From positions 1 to 62,323 of the forward strand of contig CAJINA010000155.1 in assembly GCA_905176665.1 (NCBI GenBank): a stretch of 62,323 bases of DNA, written 5' to 3'. The position numbers were made by a program, and so were the translations under genes. The notes under the pieces are model-generated. The model had not been told where the DNA came from. It saw only the letters and a list, made by a program, of their open reading frames with translations, and ran no database searches. Below, in pieces: positions 1 through 9,392 of this stretch. Numbering within the stretch: the first letter of the stretch is position 1; each line of letters starts with the position of its first letter. The stretch is from Olavius algarvensis Delta 4 endosymbiont. GTDB taxonomy: Bacteria; Desulfobacterota; Desulfobacteria; Desulfobacterales; CAJINA01.

Positions 1-124
1 AGGACGACCGCGCGCCATACCCTGGTCTTCTTTTGGGGCCAGGGATGGCGCTTATCGTCTATCTCAAACTGTTTGGGAAGATCTTAACTTTTTCAAATTA
101 CTCCTTAACAGGATTTTACGCTTT

Positions 125-850
125 TTGGGTTTTATTGTTATTCCTGTCCTATTGATAAACCTATCCCGGTATTTTATTGTCGGATGGTTGTTTTCTTTTT
201 ATGTGTATATCACGGCAGCCCTTCTTATCCTCCTCATTTCCCAGAATGCCACCAAACTGCCTTATGCTTTCAAAGTATCTTTCTTGATGGTACTATTTTT
301 AAGTCTCGCCGTTTCGACAGGATTAAGTTTTGGAATGGTGAGCTTTATGGCAGAGTTTTTACTGTTAACGGTTTTTCTGAGTGTAATTTTTTTAGATAAA
401 AAAGTCGCTGTTTTTGTCTATGTCGTCTGTGGCCTGGTATGTGCCGGCTGCGCCGTATTAAGTATAATGGGTGTCCTTCCGCTGGTTTCCGATTTCGAAA
501 AGCAGATAAACACCATCCCATCATGGTCCAGTTTTCTGGTAACTTTTTTACTTATGGCAAGTATCATTATATTAATTGCCGGGGACATCGGGAACCTGCT
601 TGCAGAAAAAAACAAGGCGCTTGAGGAGAAGAATGTCGAGTTGATAAATGCCAATAATGAAGTAAGCCAACTGCAAGGGATTCTACCGATCTGTTCAAAC
701 TGTAATAAAATCAGAGATGATAAAGGCTATTGGAATCAAGTAGAGTTATATATTGAAAGTCATTCTGACGCGAAATTCAGTCATGGTTTATGCGGCGACT
801 GTTCTAAGGAACTATATGGTGACGAAGACTGGTATATAAAAGAAAAATGA
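125..850 (+). CDS. Membrane protein with coiled coil and C-terminal Cys4 motif
   Basis: The first ~160 residues are very hydrophobic and look like five or six membrane segments. A short charged coiled-coil stretch follows (around LLAEKNKALEEKN), and the protein ends in a Cys4 module: LPICSNCNKIRDDKGYW, then HGLCGDCS. That tail is known from many deltaproteobacterial sensor proteins, where it usually follows PAS or kinase domains; here there is no kinase, GGDEF or other output domain. The only canonical start is TTG at 125, with no clear ribosome site. The frame stays open upstream to the window edge, so the true start may lie outside, or the gene may be 5'-truncated. Function is unknown; a membrane-bound sensor or adaptor is an inference. 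Confidence 0.6.
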   Translation: MGFIVIPVLLINLSRYFIVGWLFSFYVYITAALLILLISQNATKLPYAFKVSFLMVLFLSLAVSTGLSFGMVSFMAEFLLLTVFLSVIFLDKKVAVFVYVVCGLVCAGCAVLSIMGVLPLVSDFEKQINTIPSWSSFLVTFLLMASIIILIAGDIGNLLAEKNKALEEKNVELINANNEVSQLQGILPICSNCNKIRDDKGYWNQVELYIESHSDAKFSHGLCGDCSKELYGDEDWYIKEK

Positions 851-1119
851 AAAAATGACTGTCTAACGACTATCTGTATCGCAAAGCGTGTTACGGATGT
901 CAGTTTGAAGAATTTATCAATACCGGTTTTTATGTGAACCCCAACCGTAAGCGATCTTCAATTTTTTCATTCTCCCCCGCAAGGTGCCCGGTTTAACATC
1001 GCGCATGCTTGCGGTTTTATTCTGGTCTTAGGCTGCAAGAGGGTACGCATTACCTCCGAGCCGATAAATGCCTTGTGCCTGTACCCTGTGTTTAATGTGA
1101 TAACAATAAAGACTGCAAG

Positions 1120-1260
1120 ATGTCTGGGATTAAAATGATTATTAGGGCGGAAGCCACACCCGAATCGGTTGGCCTAAACACTTTTGAAGATCAGTATGCG
1201 GTAATTGACAAAACCTGCAAACTTGGAGAAAAATTGGCCGCTGCTTTGAGTAAGATGTAA
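1120..1260 (+). other. Possible gene remnant or 46-codon ORF in a 720-bp gap
   Basis: The stretch 851-1569 has no convincing gene. Within it an ATG frame of 46 codons ends in LGEKLAAALSKM, which resembles the tail of flavodoxin or FMN-reductase-like proteins (weak recognition). There is no good ribosome site, so a decayed gene end is as likely as a small gene. A second scrap at 1311-1364 is discussed under findings. Nothing else was seen in the gap. Confidence 0.2.
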
Positions 1261-1569
1261 ACGTCAATAACAATCTTCAAAACTGAAGGATTTCACCCTG
1301 CACACCGCAACCATTATGCCACCGTCGGTTTGCGGCCGATTCAGCGAGGATTGCCGGGATCGTCCAGCAGGCATGGAGTCGCACAACACCATCAAAATGA
1401 TGCAATATTTCGGAGTTGTAGGAATATTGTGTAGCCGTGGCAACGTTTTCGGTTAAAATTGTCTGATATTTCGAAATCTTGTTTGATGATAGGCTATTTG
1501 CGGCACCAATATTTCGATACTTCTGGAAATACAGTTGACAACCCGCTGCTGCTGCTGTATGGTATCACC

Positions 1570-1878
1570 ATGAAACTTGATGACGACAGCGCCGCGGCTT
1601 TGCTAAGCCAGCTTGGAAATCCAACCAGGTTGAAAATCGTACGTGAGTTGGTACGTGCCGGAAAAACCGGGATGGCCGTGGGTGAGATTAAAAAGCGGCT
1701 CGGAACACCAAACTCCACCCTGTCGCATCACCTCAACCATCTTAAAAATGTCGGACTCGTCACTCAACAGCGCGAAAGCACAGTACTGCGGTGTTTTGTC
1801 GACTACAAAGCAATCGATGCGATCGTGAAGTTTTTAACAGAAGAGTGCTGTGTGGCCGAGATAGAAGAACAGATATAA
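1570..1878 (+). CDS. ArsR-family metalloregulator
   Basis: A 102-residue winged-helix protein. The recognition helix region reads TPNSTLSHHLNHLKNVGLV, typical of ArsR/SmtB repressors, and a vicinal Cys pair (EECC) sits near the C-terminus. The start is placed at ATG 1570; the frame is open upstream to a TTG at 1459, but the ArsR fold begins just after MKLDDDSAAALL. It lies 60 bp before a permease of the ArsP/SO_0444 class and a perfect inverted repeat lies between them. By family precedent it would repress the permease and release DNA on binding a thiophilic metal or metalloid, such as As(III), Cu or Zn. The exact inducer cannot be told from sequence. Confidence 0.85.
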   Translation: MKLDDDSAAALLSQLGNPTRLKIVRELVRAGKTGMAVGEIKKRLGTPNSTLSHHLNHLKNVGLVTQQRESTVLRCFVDYKAIDAIVKFLTEECCVAEIEEQI

Positions 1879-1892
1879 TTTTTTTTGGACCA

Positions 1893-1924
1893 AAATTTTT
1901 ATAATTCTGGAATTATAAAAATTT
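1893..1924. promoter_or_regulatory. Perfect inverted repeat, likely ArsR operator
   Basis: Two perfect 15-bp arms (AAATTTTTATAATTC and its complement) are separated by TG. The repeat lies between the arsR stop (1878) and the permease ATG (1939), and its right end touches the permease ribosome site (GAAGGAG, 1926-1932). ArsR proteins bind AT-rich dyads, so operator function is the favoured reading. An RNA hairpin is possible, but it has no GC stem or U-tract of a terminator. Confidence 0.6.
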
Positions 1925-1938
1925 AGAAGGAGTTCAAT

Positions 1939-3051
1939 ATGACCAGTGAGATTTTAAAAATTACGGACTTCATGATGAGTGCATTTATTCACATCTGGCC
2001 ATATCTTGTCATCACGATACCCATTGCTGTGGCGGTGAATATGTCCGGAGCCTCAAAGCACATAAAACGTGCATTTGATGCCGGCCCAATCGCTGCCATT
2101 TTATTGGCAACCCTGGTGGGCGCCTTCAGCCCTTTTTGTTCATGTGGGGTCATCCCCGTAATTGCAGCCTTGTTAATTGGAGGCGTACCCCTGCCGCCGG
2201 TAATGGCTTTCTGGATTGCATCCCCTTCAATGGACCCTGAAATTTTTTTCTTAAGTGTTGGAACCATCGGGTGGGATCTTGCGGTCTGGCGTTTAGTGGG
2301 CACACTGTTTCTGAGTTTGAGCGCAGGATTTCTTACCCATGCTCTGGTACAGACTGGCTGGATCAGTCAAAATGTGCTTAAGCGCAAGGCAGAGCTAAGC
2401 GATTCCACAGTAACTTCCAAGATCAAGCGTATGGGTATATCGATTGCCGCAAGCTTTAAAAAAGTATTCTCTTTGAAGTCTAAAACACTGGTGCCTGTTC
2501 GGGCGTCTGCATGTTGCACCGGGGGATCCGAGAACGTCATCCAAATTCAGCCTTCTGTCTCATATCAAAATACCGCAACCAAGGCTTCCAGACGGAGAGA
2601 AGATGCTCCAACACCCCGTGAGTCCGTTTGCAAGGAAGCAGGCTCCTTCATGAAACGTTTAAGTAGAGAATCTATGAATGCCACCTTGATGGTAATAAAG
2701 TTCATGGCGTTGGCTTTTTTCCTGGAGGCCTTAATTATTCTGTACGTCCCGGAAGCATGGATAACAAACATCATGGGCAGGGAAAACTCATGGGCGATTT
2801 TCACAGCCGGTTTTTTGGGGATCCCTGTGTATACCAGCAATTTAAGCGCACTGCCCATGGTGAGCGGCCTTCTTAAACAAGGCATGAGCCCTGCGGCTGC
2901 GTTGGCCTTCTTGATCTCTGGCCCGACTACGACACTACCGGCTATGGCGGCTGTCTGGACGTTGGTTAAACGCCGCATTTTTATACTCTATGTTTCGTTT
3001 TCATTGGTAGGGGCCATTCTTTTAGGATATTTAAAACTTTACCTGGGATGA
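1939..3051 (+). CDS. ArsP/SO_0444-type permease
   Basis: A 370-residue polytopic membrane protein of the predicted permease family pfam03773. The N-terminal half carries the family signatures PFCSCGVIPV and ASPSMDPE; the C-terminal half repeats the fold (GIPVYTSNLSALP, ISGPTTTLPA). Between the halves is a soluble loop of about 80-100 residues with a Cys pair (SACCTGG) that could hold a metal ion. Members export organoarsenicals or are annotated as Cu/Zn efflux transporters. The upstream ArsR gene and the dyad at the start codon suggest metal- or metalloid-induced expression. The ribosome site GAAGGAG is well placed for the ATG. Substrate is not determined. Confidence 0.82.
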   Translation: MTSEILKITDFMMSAFIHIWPYLVITIPIAVAVNMSGASKHIKRAFDAGPIAAILLATLVGAFSPFCSCGVIPVIAALLIGGVPLPPVMAFWIASPSMDPEIFFLSVGTIGWDLAVWRLVGTLFLSLSAGFLTHALVQTGWISQNVLKRKAELSDSTVTSKIKRMGISIAASFKKVFSLKSKTLVPVRASACCTGGSENVIQIQPSVSYQNTATKASRRREDAPTPRESVCKEAGSFMKRLSRESMNATLMVIKFMALAFFLEALIILYVPEAWITNIMGRENSWAIFTAGFLGIPVYTSNLSALPMVSGLLKQGMSPAAALAFLISGPTTTLPAMAAVWTLVKRRIFILYVSFSLVGAILLGYLKLYLG

Positions 3052-3202
3052 TATTGGTGACTATATCCCCATGCGGAAAAGCAATACGACCATTATGCCG
3101 CCCTTGGTATATAAGCGACTCTGTTGGGATTGCCGGATATCGTCTTTGAAGGTGTTTTTGGTATGAATGCGGCGGTGCTCGTAGGATTCTGATTGCAATT
3201 AT

Positions 3203-3694
3203 TTACAAACGTGCAGAATGGTTTTTGTGACCAGACCATTTGGGGAGTGTATCATCCACATCCATAAACCGCGAACCGTAAAAAATATGGCAAGTTGGTC
3301 TGAATTTTTCCGGAAACGCCGCTAATCCACCAAAATCAAAGAGCGATGGAAAGGCAAGCCACATCCGCCGCCCCTCATCCGCGATGGGGGTTCCGCACAA
3401 AGCGCAACTGACTTTGCAGGGCAGGACTCTCTCATGGATATTGTGCTCACTGTTGTAGAACTTCAGGTAATCTACACCTTTTGTTATCCGGACATCCTGT
3501 TTATGGAAAATGGCCGCCCATTGCATGGGGGCCCCATGCAGTTTCTGGCATGCTGAGCAATGGCAGATCTTTGCATCTACGGGGTCGGCGCACACCTCAT
3601 ATTGAACGGCCTTGCAGTAACAACTTGCCCGATACTTAACCTTAAATTGAGTATCTTTGATGGAAGCATATTCCGATCCGAATTCGTTTTCCAT
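3203..3694 (-). CDS. GFA (glutathione-dependent formaldehyde-activating-like) family protein
   Basis: A 163-residue protein with the GFA/CENP-V zinc fold: CYCKAVQYEV, then CHCSACQKLHGAP, then a later pair in CALCGTPI. These Cys positions match the structural and functional zinc sites of the family. Only some members act on S-hydroxymethylglutathione, and many have no known substrate. The gene stands alone, with flanking genes on the other strand. Its first ~20 residues precede the fold and have no signal peptide. Product family is secure; activity is not. Confidence 0.8.
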   Translation of the reverse strand: MENEFGSEYASIKDTQFKVKYRASCYCKAVQYEVCADPVDAKICHCSACQKLHGAPMQWAAIFHKQDVRITKGVDYLKFYNSEHNIHERVLPCKVSCALCGTPIADEGRRMWLAFPSLFDFGGLAAFPEKFRPTCHIFYGSRFMDVDDTLPKWSGHKNHSARL

Positions 3695-4032
3695 GTTGTC
3701 ATTTTCCCTTTCTATAAAATCAAGCCAATGAACGCACCTTCTTAGAACCTTTTAACAGAATTTTTAGAATAAGATCAAATTCCTTGAAAACTCCCGGGTA
3801 ATTCCAGAGTGTGATTGCCGTGCCATTTTGCCTTTCACATTCGCGTTGGTTTGATAAAGAGCCTTCTGGATATGATTTGCCATCACCTCGTCCGGGGGGC
3901 GAATTATCTCGTCATCCTCTCCATTGGTTGGCCAGTATTGTATTCCCGATATTTAGAATTATCTTATCCTTGAACTGATTGTTTTGATTTCACCCAGATG
4001 TTAGGGGCGATTTGAAATGCAAGGGAGTTCAA
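3695..4032. other. Intergenic region without recognised gene
   Basis: About 340 bp between the divergently transcribed GFA and HtrA-like genes. No ORF with protein-like composition, no strong dyad and no terminator was found. It presumably holds the promoters of both flanking genes. Confidence 0.5.
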
Positions 4033-5073
4033 ATGACTGAACAAATTGAAGTCACCATCAAGACCATCGGACTGGCCGATGATAGCGCCAGTTCAAGTCG
4101 TGACCCGGACAGGAAGGTTCCCGGTGATAGGGATACCCTGCTTTTAGATGCCTATTCGCAGGCGGTCGTGTCCGTTGTGGATGCCGTGGGGCCTTCGGTG
4201 GTCAGTGTGTCCGTAGGCAAAAATGGAAGTAAGCGGGCCGCCGATCGGATCGGTGCCGGGTCCGGCGTGGTGATCGCCCCGGACGGCTATATTCTGACCA
4301 ACGACCATGTCATCCAGAAGGCGGACACCCTGGAGGTCGTCCTCACCGATGGCAGCCGCTTTTCAGCAGCGCTGATCGGTACAGACCCGGCCACCGACAT
4401 CGCCGTCATTCGGGCCAATACCAATTTTATGCCCTGTTCCACACTGGGCGATTCCGATAGCCTGCGTGTCGGCCAACTGGCCATCGCCATGGGCAATCCG
4501 TATGGATTCCAGTCAACCGTATCCACCGGTGTGGTCAGTGCTTTGGGACGGGCTCTGCGCAGTACCCGGGGGCAGTTGATCGAAGATATCATCCAGCACA
4601 CGGCCCCGCTGAACCCCGGCAACTCCGGGGGCCCGCTGGTCGATTCCGGAGGGAAAGTGATCGGGATCAATACGGCAATCATTGCCTATGCCCAGGGTAT
4701 TGGTTTTGCCGTGCCGGCCAATACGGCCATGTGGGTGGCTTCCCAGATCCTCAGCCATGGGCGCGTGCGCCGTGGATTTCTGGGTATTGCGGCACGACGG
4801 CGGCCGCTGGGGCGCCGGATGGTTCGCTACCACGGCCTCCAAAGCAATCATACCGTTGAAGTCCTTTCCATAGAGCCCGGTAGTCCGGCGGCTGTAGCCG
4901 GCTTAAAGAAGCACGATTTGATCGTGACCATCGGCGGCACCCCGATCCAAAGCGTGGATGATCTGCATCGGTTCCTGGCCGAATGGCCGATTGGCAAGCC
5001 GGTTGAAATCGAAATCGTGAACGGTCAAAGTCGTAAAGCTCTAGATATTAAACCCATAGAAGCTGCTGTTTAG
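4033..5073 (+). CDS. HtrA/DegP-like S1C serine protease with one PDZ domain, no signal peptide
   Basis: A 346-residue trypsin-fold protease. The catalytic triad is visible: His92 in LTNDHVI, Asp122 in TDIAVI, and Ser198 in NPGNSGGPL. A single PDZ domain follows at about residues 250-340 (SIEPGSPAAVAGLKKHDLIV). The chosen ATG has AAGGGAG just upstream; a TTG seven codons earlier is less likely. Unlike periplasmic DegP/DegS, the N-terminus is hydrophilic and acidic, with neither signal peptide nor membrane anchor, so the enzyme is probably cytoplasmic. Such soluble HtrA proteins are known in several bacterial groups; the role here (stress proteolysis) is inferred. It ends with UAG. Confidence 0.88.
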   Translation: MTEQIEVTIKTIGLADDSASSSRDPDRKVPGDRDTLLLDAYSQAVVSVVDAVGPSVVSVSVGKNGSKRAADRIGAGSGVVIAPDGYILTNDHVIQKADTLEVVLTDGSRFSAALIGTDPATDIAVIRANTNFMPCSTLGDSDSLRVGQLAIAMGNPYGFQSTVSTGVVSALGRALRSTRGQLIEDIIQHTAPLNPGNSGGPLVDSGGKVIGINTAIIAYAQGIGFAVPANTAMWVASQILSHGRVRRGFLGIAARRRPLGRRMVRYHGLQSNHTVEVLSIEPGSPAAVAGLKKHDLIVTIGGTPIQSVDDLHRFLAEWPIGKPVEIEIVNGQSRKALDIKPIEAAV

Positions 5074-5203
5074 CAAAAGCCGGTGATCACCAACCTGACT
5101 ATAGCGGCGCTTTGCGTGCCAGGCTGCATTCGGATAATTGCAGTTGTTTCAATATGCTGCAAACGCAGCAATATGCCGAACCCACTTTCAGATAAAATAC
5201 AAA

Positions 5204-5812
5204 ATGAATAAAATTCTTATTGTTTTCGGCCATCCGGCTTTCAGGCGTTCCACCATGAATGTCGCTTTGCGGCGGTCGGTGGAACACCTTGACGGCGTGA
5301 CCTTTCACGACCTCTATGCGAGCTATCCCGATTTTCTTATCGATGTGCCCCGCGAGCAGGAGCTCTGCGAAGCACATGACATCATTGTCTTCCAACACCC
5401 GTTCTACTGGTATTCGACACCTTCCATTATCAAGGAGTGGTTCGACCTGGTGCTGGAACATGCCTGGGCCTATGGGACCACGGGCGATGCCCTGGCCGGC
5501 AAGGTCACCTTCCAGGCGCTGACGGCCGGCGGCGATCTGATCAGCTACAACGCAAAGGGCCTCAACCAGTATACAATCAGGGAGTTGACCGCCCCTTTCC
5601 GGGCTACCGCCAACCTCTGCCAGATGGACTGGTTGCCGCCGTTTGCGGTGCTCGGCATTCACCGGGGGTTGCCTGAAAAGGAGCGTACCCGGCACGCACA
5701 AGCGTATCGGCGAACGCTGATTGCCCTGCGCGACGACCAACTGGATCTTGGAAAGGCCCGCCAGGGCGAGCTGCTCAACGCAGACCTCGCCAGCGTCATA
5801 CAAGAGGTATAG
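5204..5812 (+). CDS. NAD(P)H-quinone oxidoreductase, KefF-like
   Basis: A 202-residue flavodoxin-fold protein of the NAD(P)H dehydrogenase (quinone) family. It starts [12 protein letters not shown] and contains the family block [15 protein letters not shown] and an FMN/ligand loop ALTAGGD. In Escherichia coli the close relative KefF binds and activates the KefC potassium efflux system. The gene here ends two bases before a KefC-type antiporter, so the same partnership is likely. The start is ATG 5204; the frame is open 22 codons further upstream but lacks family sequence. No strong ribosome site is seen. Confidence 0.85.
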   Translation: MNKILIVFGHPAFRRSTMNVALRRSVEHLDGVTFHDLYASYPDFLIDVPREQELCEAHDIIVFQHPFYWYSTPSIIKEWFDLVLEHAWAYGTTGDALAGKVTFQALTAGGDLISYNAKGLNQYTIRELTAPFRATANLCQMDWLPPFAVLGIHRGLPEKERTRHAQAYRRTLIALRDDQLDLGKARQGELLNADLASVIQEV

Positions 5813-5814
5813 AC

Positions 5815-7671
5815 ATGGAACAGTTTTTACTGAAGCTTCTAATTTTTCTGACCGCGGCGGCTGTCGCCGTACCACTGGCTAAAAAGGCCAAGCTGGGATC
5901 CGTGCTAGGTTACCTCATCGCCGGGATCCTGATCGGCCCCTTTGGTCTGGCCCTGATCGACGATATCGCAGCGGTGATGCATTTTACGGAATTCGGCGTG
6001 GTGATGATGCTCTTTCTGGTTGGCCTGGAACTCAAGCCATCCCTGCTCTGGCAGATGCGTACCCCGATCCTGGGCATGGGCGGCAGCCAGGTGGTGTTTA
6101 CCTTTGCAGCCATTGCCCTGGCCGGTGCTTTTTTCCTGCCCTGGCAGCAGGCCGTGGCCATCGGCCTTATCCTGGCGCTTTCTTCCACGGCCATCGTATT
6201 GCAAACCCTGCGCGAAAAGGGGCTCATGAATACATCCCCGGGCCAGTCGATTTTTGCCGTGCTCCTCTTCCAGGATCTGGCCGTGATCCCCATGCTGGCC
6301 GTGTTGCCGCTCCTGGCCACAGTCACGATACAGGCTGACGCTCACCACGGGACCGTCTTGTTCGACATTACCAAATTACCGGCCTACCTGCGCCTGGTCG
6401 TGGTGCTGCTGGCCATTGGCCTGATCTATGTAGGCGGTCGCTATGCCAGCCGACCGGTATTTCGTTCCATTGCCGCCGCCCGGGTGCGGGAAGTCTTCGT
6501 GGCGGCCGCCCTGGCCCTGGTCATCGGCATTTCCCTGCTGATGACGGCCGTCGGCCTATCCCCTGCCCTGGGAACTTTTCTGGCCGGGGTGGTGCTGGCT
6601 GACAGTGAATACCGGCATGAACTGGAAAGCGATATCGAACCGTTCAAAGGCCTACTGCTCGGCATCTTCTTCATCTCCATCGGCGCCAGTCTGAATTTCA
6701 CACTGATCAAGACACAGTTGGGGCTGATTGGCGGGCTGGTCGTCGGCCTTATCCTGGTCAAAGCCATTGTCTTAATGGTGATCGCAAAGACCTTCCGGAT
6801 GCCCGGTAACGAACGCCTGCTTTTTGGAATTGCCCTGGCCCAGGGCGGTGAGTTCGCCTTTGTGCTCTTCCAGTTTGCCCGGCTTAACGGGGTCCTGCCA
6901 CCGGCCCTGACCGAGACCTTGATTTCCGTGGTGGCCATCTCCATGTTCCTGGCGCCCCTGCTGTTCCTGCTCCATGACCGTTTGATTGCACCCCATCTAC
7001 AGGAAGCCGAGCCCCAGCGATCGGCGGATGTGATTGAAAATGGCGGGCGCAAAGTCATCCTGGCCGGATTCGGACGCCTGGGCACCGATCTCGGGCGCCT
7101 GCTGATTTCCGCCGGTATCAAGCCGGTCATACTCGATCACAACGAGGCCAACGTGGATATCCTGCGCCGCTTCGGATTTGAGGTTTACTACGGGGATGTC
7201 TCACGCCTGGATCTGCTGGAATCGGCCGGAGCCGCCGAGGCCGAACTGATCATTATCACACTTGGGGATCATGAAAAATCAATGGAACTGGTGCCGTTGG
7301 TCCAGAAGCACTACCCGCAACTCAAGATTGCGGTCAATGCGGTGGACCGGCGGGCGGCCTTCGAGTTTATGGACCTTGGGGTCACCACCATCCGACGGGA
7401 GACGTTCGGGACGGCCCTGACCCTGGGGCAGGATGCTCTGGAGCTGCTGGGCTTCGATCCCTACGAGGCGTATAAAATCCGACGTCTGTTTCGCAAGAAG
7501 GACAGGGAGACGATGCCGGATCTGTATCAGATGCATAGGGAAGATCTGGACAAGTACATTTCCATGTATCAGCAGCACAACGAGAACCTCACGGAACTGA
7601 TGAAAAAGGACCGCGAGATCGACATGCATGAACTGGACAAGGCCTGGACCGCTGCCAACCCCGAAGTATGA
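5815..7671 (+). CDS. KefB/KefC-type CPA2 cation:proton antiporter with RCK domain
   Basis: A 618-residue protein. Residues ~1-390 form the CPA2 transporter, with about 12 membrane segments, [23 protein letters not shown] and [11 protein letters not shown]. Residues ~405-530 are an RCK/KTN Rossmann domain ([15 protein letters not shown]) that would bind nucleotide. The C-terminal ~60 residues are a charged tail. Members extrude potassium in exchange for protons and protect against electrophiles when gated by glutathione adducts; whether glutathione is the ligand here is unknown. Translation starts only two bases after the KefF-like stop, indicating one transcript and possible coupling. Confidence 0.88.
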   Translation: MEQFLLKLLIFLTAAAVAVPLAKKAKLGSVLGYLIAGILIGPFGLALIDDIAAVMHFTEFGVVMMLFLVGLELKPSLLWQMRTPILGMGGSQVVFTFAAIALAGAFFLPWQQAVAIGLILALSSTAIVLQTLREKGLMNTSPGQSIFAVLLFQDLAVIPMLAVLPLLATVTIQADAHHGTVLFDITKLPAYLRLVVVLLAIGLIYVGGRYASRPVFRSIAAARVREVFVAAALALVIGISLLMTAVGLSPALGTFLAGVVLADSEYRHELESDIEPFKGLLLGIFFISIGASLNFTLIKTQLGLIGGLVVGLILVKAIVLMVIAKTFRMPGNERLLFGIALAQGGEFAFVLFQFARLNGVLPPALTETLISVVAISMFLAPLLFLLHDRLIAPHLQEAEPQRSADVIENGGRKVILAGFGRLGTDLGRLLISAGIKPVILDHNEANVDILRRFGFEVYYGDVSRLDLLESAGAAEAELIIITLGDHEKSMELVPLVQKHYPQLKIAVNAVDRRAAFEFMDLGVTTIRRETFGTALTLGQDALELLGFDPYEAYKIRRLFRKKDRETMPDLYQMHREDLDKYISMYQQHNENLTELMKKDREIDMHELDKAWTAANPEV

Positions 7672-7816
7672 TTGAGTCCAGGTACGGCTGCTCGAACCGG
7701 TTCTTCCAGCACGGATGCCTTGGCCCTTGAAATACGAACGGAATTAAAATATATCCACTTTTTGACGGGTAGCCTTTTCTAACCGTCACGCGTACCCATC
7801 CGGAAGGGAAGTCCCA

Positions 7817-8677
7817 ATGAAACGCTTACCCGAAAACAGTGCTCCCCGCGATGCCGCCGATCGCAAAGCAACAAAGCCGGTGATCTGTTACCCCGTGGAT
7901 ACATTGCCCAAACCCGAGATGTCTCTTTATGCCGCGGCTCGCAAGGCGATGACTCTGCTTGAAGAGGTGGTCGTGCCTCCTCGCGATGCCCGCACCTTCA
8001 GGGTTGCAGCCGGGAATTTCTTCCGGATTGTCAGTATTGAGGGGCCACAGGTGGGGGACCTCAACATGTGGGCGGCCGACAACCTGGCGGAACGCTTCTA
8101 CAGCGGTAAAACCCGCGCCCTGCACGGCACCCACGTGAGCACTTCCGACCAGATGTGGAGCAGTTTCCCTTACATGCGACCTATGGCCACCATTACCCAT
8201 GATACCCTGGACTGGTATGGGTTCGACGACTTCGGCGGCGGTGTGCATGACGTGATCGGAACCCGCTGTGATCCCTATACAGGGCGGTTGCTCAGCGGAC
8301 AGTAGTATCACCACTGCTGCCATTCAAACCTGATACGGGCCCTTGCACAAGAAACCGGACTCTCTCGGGAAGAGGCCGAACCCCATGTCCATGACGTGTT
8401 GAACGTATTCATGTGCACGGGGTTTACTTTGGATACCCATCAGTATTTCATGAAGGCCAGCCCGGTTCGTCCCGGCGATTTCATTGAGTTTTTTGCCGAA
8501 ATCGATCTGCTTGGCGCCCTGTCTACCTGTCCGGGTGGCGACTGCAGTTCAGAACATTCCAGCGATACCGCCGCATGCTTTGCGTTGAAAATTGAGATCT
8601 ATCGGGTCGACCCCAAAATTCTCGCAGGTTGGACCCCCCCGGCCCCGTCGGCCTACTCACGCCGCCATGGTTTGTAA
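7817..8677 (+). pseudogene. DUF1989 (urea carboxylase-associated) protein interrupted by one in-frame UAG
   Basis: The reading frame is continuous for 286 codons except for a single TAG at 8303-8305 (codon 163). Before it is the N-terminal part of a DUF1989 domain (HGTHVSTSDQMWSSFP, VIGTRCDPYTGRLLSGQ). After it the same frame continues with conserved DUF1989 sequence: YHHCCHSNLIRALA, then FMCTGFTLDTHQYF and CPGGDCS. No frameshift or other damage is seen, and the ribosome site (GGAAGGGAAG) is good. The gene is therefore either freshly inactivated, mis-sequenced, or read through (see findings). Relatives are linked to urea or amidine metabolism, but no such gene is nearby and the role is unknown. 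Confidence 0.8.
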
Positions 8678-9014
8678 TGACGGTTTCGGCGATACTCAGC
8701 GCCTTGTCGATCCATAACTATTTCATATCATATTGATTTCAAGCTTGGGCGTAATTTGGGCCTGGATGGGGTACCCGTTTTAACGGTATTTATCTTTTGA
8801 CTGTCAGAATTTAAAAGCCACGTTTTGGGCCCCCATCCCGGATTCGACGGCGGTAAAAACACTTGAATTTTAACTCGGCCCGTGTATTCTGATTGAACAG
8901 GAACGGATCCGGTCCCAGTTTGTGGATCTGTGATGCCTGCTTACCGACCTTCGAAGGGCAGGGTGCGGATGGGTTGCCCTTTGAGTATGATGCGCTCCGT
9001 CCACAGGAGGCCAA
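8678..9014. other. Intergenic region without recognised gene
   Basis: About 340 bp. A 46-codon TTG frame near the right end contains CDAC and ends inside the next gene, but lacks a ribosome site and was not accepted. A good ribosome site (AGGAGG) just before 9015 belongs to the next gene. Nothing else was seen. Confidence 0.4.
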
Positions 9015-9299
9015 ATGTATCGGGATAGATCTTCGGATAGACGTAGTGGTTTAGATCGTAGGGTTAGCAAGGAGCCTTCATATTCAGGCCCGGAAAGACG
9101 GCAGCTCAAGTATCGGCGGATCGGAATTGACCGCAGGGGATCATTGCCGGCGGTCTGCATTTATTGCGGGAGTGTGCGCGACTCTCAGGGGGATTGGACC
9201 AAAGACCAGGAGCCCCTGCACGCAGGAGATAATCCTCGGACGGGTATTTGTATAGAGTGTTCAAAGGAAAAGTTTCCCCAGTTTTACACCGCCATCTGA
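9015..9299 (+). CDS. Small protein with PERR motif and Cys4 module
   Basis: A 94-residue hydrophilic protein with a strong ribosome site (AGGAGG, 7 bp before ATG). The N-terminal half is Arg-rich with repeated RR steps (RSSDRRSG, GPERRQLKYRR), a pattern seen in many uncharacterised deltaproteobacterial small proteins. The C-terminal half holds CIYCGSVRDSQGDW and, 20 residues later, GICIECSKEKFP. That spacing and the Arg-Asp-x-x-Gly-x-Trp core match the Cys4 tail of the membrane protein at 125-850. The four Cys could bind zinc. Function is unknown. Confidence 0.65.
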   Translation: MYRDRSSDRRSGLDRRVSKEPSYSGPERRQLKYRRIGIDRRGSLPAVCIYCGSVRDSQGDWTKDQEPLHAGDNPRTGICIECSKEKFPQFYTAI

Positions 9300-9392
9300 T
9301 CCAGGCGGATAAACCCACCCCATAAACCGGCATCGGGAGAGCGTTGTGCTGATCGGGGATGTCCCCGGGTGCCGCTGCAAGCTTTATCCGTT

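Noticed and set aside
3090..3180. Selenocysteine or readthrough gene at the right-hand decayed sequence
   Set aside because: The internal stop is UAA and no start or ribosome site exists; a gene remnant is simpler.
4033..5073. Periplasmic DegP/DegS assignment for the HtrA-like protease
   Set aside because: There is one PDZ domain and no signal peptide or anchor, so a periplasmic location is not supported.
8303..8305. Stating pyrrolysine as established for the UAG-interrupted genes
   Set aside because: No pyl gene is in the window and UAG ends several intact genes, so recoding remains a hypothesis.
8893..9049. 46-codon TTG frame containing CDAC ahead of the 94-residue protein
   Set aside because: No ribosome site, overlaps the better supported gene out of frame, and too short to judge.
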